From assembly GCF_030272615.1 (NCBI RefSeq), contig NC_081408.1:342887793-342951792 (forward strand): a DNA stretch of 64,000 nucleotides, given 5' to 3'. Origin of the DNA: Cryptomeria japonica. Its lineage: Eukaryota > Streptophyta > Pinopsida > Cupressales > Cupressaceae. The translations under genes and the position numbers were made by a program. The notes under the pieces were generated by a model. That model was given only the letters and a program-made list of their open reading frames with translations. It did not search any database and was not told the origin of the DNA. How positions within the stretch are numbered: the stretch's first letter is position 1; each line of letters begins with the position of its first letter. This document shows, one piece after another, positions 59,060 to 64,000 of this stretch.

Positions 59060-61739
59060 GAGCATCAGGCTCCCATATATACTGGCAAAAATACCAAAAA
59101 CATCCAGATAAATGACCTAAGAAAATACAAAAACATCAAAATAGTAAAGAAAAATCATGCATCCAAATGGTGAACAACCACTCCGGTGGCACCTTGGGTA
59201 TGTACGATGGTGAAAACCTGGCAAACAGGTGCCACTCATAATGGCTATAGCTCCATTGTCTTTCAGACTTGTTGCGATCACATCCACTACATACAAACAT
59301 CCATCCACCCACACTAGGGCTTGTTATTGATCTACAATAAAAAACAATACTCCATGCGTCTTGCATCTTGCTTTTTCATAGTCATGTCTAAACTGGGGGC
59401 AATGCCCTTAACCTATTTGATGGAAGTGGATACTACATTGTTTTGTGATTCATGATGTTCTTCATTCAAAACTATCTCACAAAATACCAAAAACATTGAA
59501 AACAACAATCAAAATCCAAAAACATTGGAAAACAATCACAAAATACCAAAAACATTGAAAACAATCACCAAATACCAAAAACATTGAAAACAACAATCAA
59601 AATACCAAAAACAATTGAAAACAATCACAAAAATCCAAAAACATGATAAAACATCAAAAAATAATCAAAAACATGGCAACAACCTGTACATACTCGTCCG
59701 AGCGGATACCAAACAACATTGCGACATACTCCAAACAAATGACCACTTATCAATCGACCAAACAATCAACATCAACAATCAGACTGTCTTCAACAAGGAT
59801 GCATCCTTCCTTACCAAATCAAAGACAAGATGACATTTTCTTTGACAAGAAAATTTTGTTTAAGCTATCAAATACTTGGTTGATTTGTGGGTTATTTATA
59901 TCAGGATCTTACAACATTGTTTGTGTATCTTCGATGCTTTATTCGAATGAAGTTCTGGGGCATGTCCTAATGGTGTCTACATGGGAAGTTCACTAAGCTA
60001 CATGATCTTACACAAAATGCAGTCATAGATCATTACGGCTTGCTGACTACAATGTATACCTCGACCATATGAGCATGAACCATTACCAAGGATCCATATT
60101 CTTTATGAATATATTGTTTTGATTGCAGGATCAATGCTCCTTCTTTGGTTCCTCCTCATCCAATTTGGATAAAGGTTTTTGTCTCTTATTAAGGTGTGAA
60201 CTTGTCTCAAGATATGAATAGCCCAAGATCAAGGAGGACGATCCAAGTCATGCATGAATAGAGATAATCCTTGTCTGTTCCACAAGCAATACTCTGGTCA
60301 ACTTGACCCATTATATCAAGTTGTTTTTATTAACTTGCTATATCAAATCCATGTAAGAAATACTCTGGTCATCTTGAATCATTATGTCAAGATGCTTGTA
60401 TTTTCTTACGACATTTTAAAGCTTGATGATGAAAAATAAAGCACTATGGATCGTCATTTCATCTCATTTGTTTATATGTTGCATTCTGTTGCATATCGCC
60501 CATCCATTCACTCATTCATATGTATGATTTGTATGCAAATATGAACAAAGTTAAAATGCACAGTTCTGTGACAATTGAGTTGGTCTTGGATACCATCGTG
60601 ATCGAGTACTCTGATACATCATCAATGCATAATGCAAAGCCTAAAACACCTTGCATTCATCATGATCATATCATCATCATCATCATTACATTTAGTCGCA
60701 TTTTGCATCAAGTACATTTCATATTGTTTTAGTTATTTAAAAAGCATATAGTTCATTATCATTTATTAAACATTAGTCTTCTTATATCATCTCATCATTG
60801 CATAATGTTTAGATTCATACATATAAAACCATTTGTCCTTGGTTGTATTAGCCATTTATTATGCATACATTTAGTGTCAGTTATCCATTATCATATTATC
60901 ATCCTTTATTATCCTTTTATCATTGCATACATTCATTTATCTATTCATTAGTTAAAAAGTACATTCATTCATCCATTATTAAGTGTCTTATTATGCTCAT
61001 TGTAAGATTCATTTACATTGCATTCATTATCCTTTTTTAATTGCATTAAGGTGCAGTTATTAAATCATAAGTTGCATTATCATCACATTATCATTTTACT
61101 TAATCATATTTAGGACATTTAGAATCATAAAACCATTTGTCTCAAACATTGGTTCATACCATTTTATATTTACATTATACATATGCATTCATTTAGACAT
61201 CATCATATAAACATTTGTACTTTACATTTGTTTATCCATATTACATTAATCCAAAACACCATCTAGATGCATCTACATACATAGAATCATTCATTTAAAA
61301 CATTGCATTAACATCATTGCATATCATTATCTCATCGTTATATCAACATGAAGCACAAAATCATGTCCATATCATCATAAGCATACATCATCATCATGGC
61401 ATTACATACATAAAGCAATTCATCAAACAAAACATGCACACATGTATAAACCTGCATTCATATGTCAGTATCCAACATCATAAATCATCATAAAACATGC
61501 ATATAGGAATCATCTCATAAATGCATACATATACACATATCCATCTAAGCATAAACTCATAAAATCACCATCCTGCATAACATCCATACATATCAAATGC
61601 ATATCATCAAAATATGGGATCTCCTCATATATATCATCTCATGTATCAGAGTACAATGAAGTCTACAAAAATCGGCTACCAAGAGCCATCCAAGATACAG
61701 TCCAAAAAATAACAATGATAAAATACATGTATGCAAAAT
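59060..61739. other. 3' spacer of the Tat-like element, no sense-strand gene
   Basis: Contains a purine-rich AAACTGGGGGCAATG near 59388-59402 that looks like a polypurine tract, the AAAATACCAAAAACATTGAA minisatellite, a stretch at 59830-60440 with repeated TCTGGTCA(A/T)CTTGA sequence, and a long CATCAT/CATTCAT low-complexity stretch at 60640-61640. No coding domain recognised. Confidence 0.5.
59475..59665. repeat. Minisatellite, unit AATACCAAAAACATTGAAAACAA
   Basis: About six units of 30-40 bp built from AAAATACCAAAAACATTGAA with variable AACAATCAC spacers; a decayed further unit is at 59085-59105. Confidence 0.85.
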
Positions 61740-63731
61740 GCTCTCTCAGATGCCACTCTGACTAGATGCTGCACCACCATCACCACCTGCTCCACCACTA
61801 GTCCCCGCACCATCTGATCTATCTCTCTGTGGAGGCCCCATCAAACCCCCACTAGCTCCTACACCACTTGACACCTCTCTCTATCGTGGACCCACCACAC
61901 CCCCACTGCTCTGCATCCTTTGAGATCGCTCTGATCTGGCCTGTCGCATCTGTGAATAGCTCAGTGCTTGCTGACTAGTTGGCACCACCTGCTCATATAG
62001 AACACGCCAATAATCAACCTCTCCACCTACTCTCCGTACCTCCCTCGCCAATGCCTCCACAGATAGCCCCTGTCCCTGTACTCCCTCCAAAACCCTCATT
62101 CTCTCTGACAACTAGACCACCCTGTCAATGGCCTGATCTCTCTCCCGTAGCACTACAGTCAGCTTTGACTCTTGTGCAAATAGTTGCACATCTCTCGCTG
62201 CAACCTCCGCCTCTAGATCCTCCACCTGTGTCTCGACTATTGTCAATAAAGTATGCAAATGTGCTAGCATATGCTCTCGAGGATCACCACCCCCTGTCAT
62301 TCCCTCCCCTGTCTCCATAGGTGCCTCTCTAGTGGCTCCCTCCCCTCTATCCATCAGTATCTCCCTCTCCATACTTCGGCCACCTAATCTGACTCCGCCC
62401 GGCACCAACGCTCCTTGTGATATCCGCAATGGCAATCTGCCTCTCCCTCTCTGCTAGATCCGACCACCTAAGCCACCTCCTCCACCACCTCCACCCTCTC
62501 CTCCTCCTCCATCACCACCATCCCCCCTCCCTTGTCCACCTATCATCGGTCCTCAACCTCCTCCCCTCCTCCGTCTCCATCCCCTCTCCTCCTCAAAATC
62601 AGGAATAGGCTCTACTAGATCTGATATCCACAGAATCGAGTGAGCCGCCATATACTGCGTATACTCCTCCGACACCCCTACATCTACCCCCCTCGGTCGT
62701 ATATCCCATGGCCTCGCCTGAAGCATCTGAAACTCCACCAATGCCTGATCATATGGAAGTACTGGCCCCCATGCATATCTCTCTCGGACCACTCTAGCGC
62801 ACTCTTCTGATCCCCTAGGTAATCCCTGCTGCCGTCCAAACTGCCTCATAACCCTGTCAGGCACCTGTCTCTCTACATCGTAGGATGTCCTCCCAATGAG
62901 GAATCAGGTCATAAATACATACGACAAGGCCTCTGCATCATCCTCCCAAGGATCACACTCCAGATAGGGTCTCCAAATCACTGCATCAAGATCATCTAGT
63001 GCCCGCCACCACCACTCTAACTTCCCCGGGTGGGGATGACTCATCATGTCACTGTACATGAACATATAGGGCTGATCAACTGCCCGAAATCTTAGACTCA
63101 CTGGTCACGTCACTGGTAAGTGCTCCCATGCCCAAATATGCAACAACGTCACTCCCATTGCCAAGGAGCCTCTCCCATGGTACACTACCTCATGAAGCTC
63201 CTAATACATGTGCGCTAACACACACAGTCCCCAGGCAAATCGGGTACCCTCTGTCATCATCTGTTCTATCACCTATCCCCACCCAACAGCCAAACCATGC
63301 GATCGCCTATCAGGACACAGTAGCCCTCTCACGATCCCAGATAAAACTGTTGGTAATGGCTCGTACAATGTCGCAATGTCCTCCTAGGCTATTGAGTCAT
63401 CATCAATGAGCACGTCCTCATCGAAGAATCGTTGCACCACTAGAGTCCCCCATGCTTTGTCATATGTGACTAGCTCACCCCGAATGGGAATATGAAGGAC
63501 GTGCCACACATCCTCCAATGTCACCGTCATCTCCCCCTGTGCTAGGTGAAATGTGCACGTCTCACTGTGCCAGCGCTCTACTAAATCTGTAATCAAACCG
63601 TGATTCATCCGAATCACAAGCATATGCATCACATCATACAACTCAGTCGCTGCAATGCAATCAATCTCAGCCTCTGTCAGCCGATCTCGTAACCCTTTTG
63701 TCGTTGGATGTCTCTTGCGTAACTGTAACAC
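61740..63731 (-). pseudogene. Antisense plant mobile domain (PMD) protein frame of the Tat-like element
   Basis: A single minus-strand frame of about 660 codons runs from near 63731 to 61740 with no frameshift. It has only stops (63384, 63102, 62904, 62553, 62454, 62112, 61881 and two between 63110 and 63300). The N-terminal half is a PMD: LITDLVERWHSETCTFHLAQ, GEMTVTLEDVWHVLHIPIRG, later WWWRALDDLDAVIWRPYLEC and VPDRVMRQFGRQQGLPR. Next come a Gly-rich linker (62560-62450) and a coiled coil (ETQVEDLEAEVAARDVQLFA, 62120-62250). PMD proteins occur as host genes and inside transposons; here it sits after pol in reverse orientation, as described for extra frames of Tat elements. Function unknown. 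The extent of the N-terminus is uncertain: an in-frame TAG lies just before 63731. Confidence 0.8.
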
Positions 63732-64000
63732 GCGTATATCCTCCTACACACGGGCATCAGTCAATCATCATCAGTTGTTTTGTTTTCAAACTTTATTAAG
63801 TTTAAACCTAGACTATCAACAGATACTTTGATCAAGTATCTTCGGGTCTCAATAGGTAAGCAATCATGGCACACCTAGACTTCAACAGAGATTTATCCTA
63901 ATGACCTAAGTCTCATCAGGGCTGCTATGGTTCAAAACAACTCTCACTTCACATCCCTATTCATCCATCATTGGCATCGGGAGATTTTTGTTCACACAAA
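63732..64000. other. Region upstream of the antisense PMD frame, no gene seen
   Basis: AT-balanced sequence with no recognised motif. It would hold the antisense frame's promoter if it has one; no clear TATA box is visible. The 3' LTR would be expected further right. Confidence 0.4.

Larger units (their letters stand above)
46713..64000 (+). mobile_element. Tat-like Ty3/gypsy LTR retrotransposon (3' end beyond window)
   Basis: An element of more than 17 kb. In order it has: 5' LTR (to about 49037), primer site, 2.7-kb leader, gag, protease, G-patch, proline-rich linker, reverse transcriptase (YVDD), RNase H, a second archaeal-type RNase H, integrase without chromodomain, a minisatellite-bearing 3' spacer and an antisense PMD frame. 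The second RNase H, the CX2H...H...C gag knuckle and the long 3' spacer with an extra antisense frame are characteristic of the Tat lineage. Stops occur throughout, so it is inactive. The left LTR boundary is not resolved because it merges with microsatellite DNA. Confidence 0.85.

Noticed and set aside
62417-62608. Pro/Ser/Leu/His-rich plus-strand frame
   Set aside because: Antisense shadow of the Gly-rich linker of the PMD frame.

Overview
This window looks like intergenic, repeat-dominated nuclear DNA of a seed plant, most likely a large-genome gymnosperm. The evidence is plant-type Ty3/gypsy retrotransposons (two chromoviruses and one Tat-like element with dual RNase H), an antisense plant mobile domain (PMD) reading frame, plant-style introns, solo LTRs, MITEs and very AT-rich filler. 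The gymnosperm assignment is inference. I see no intact host gene, rRNA, tRNA or CRISPR array. Nearly every coding region carries in-frame stops or frameshifts, so this is a graveyard of nested elements.

Layout. 1-1500: LINE reverse-transcriptase remnant (minus) split by a 793-bp solo LTR (TSD CAAAT). 1500-6925: two AC microsatellites, a decayed unrecognised plus-strand gene (3950-5414) and a short tandem repeat block. 6925-9994 plus 18764-18812: a multi-exon minus-strand transposase-like pseudogene. Its first exon is cut by a complete 8.8-kb chromovirus (9995-18763; LTRs, TSD CATCC, tRNA-iMet primer site, gag-pol with chromodomain). 19935-20190: second LINE fragment.

22197-31930 and 41500-46420: three copies (A, B, C) of a non-coding repeat of about 4.6 kb; B and C end in a GA-rich tract. 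Copy B carries a 161-bp MITE with 11-bp TSDs, and copy C a 461-bp MITE with TA target sites; both insertions are missing from the other copies. 31931-39497: a minus-strand chromovirus derivative that keeps only integrase and chromodomain. Its chromodomain is split by a 1710-bp solo LTR whose first 18 bases match the 9995-18763 element (TSD CAAAC). 40385-41340: two further minus-strand coding remnants, one of RNase H type.

46700-64000: a Tat-like Ty3/gypsy element running off the right edge: 5' LTR, primer site, long leader, gag, protease, G-patch, reverse transcriptase, RNase H, a second archaeal-type RNase H, integrase, a minisatellite, and a long antisense PMD-coiled-coil frame (63731-61740). 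Its 3' LTR is outside the window.

The most interesting items are the transposase-like gene with its possible convergent partner, and the antisense PMD frame inside the Tat element.
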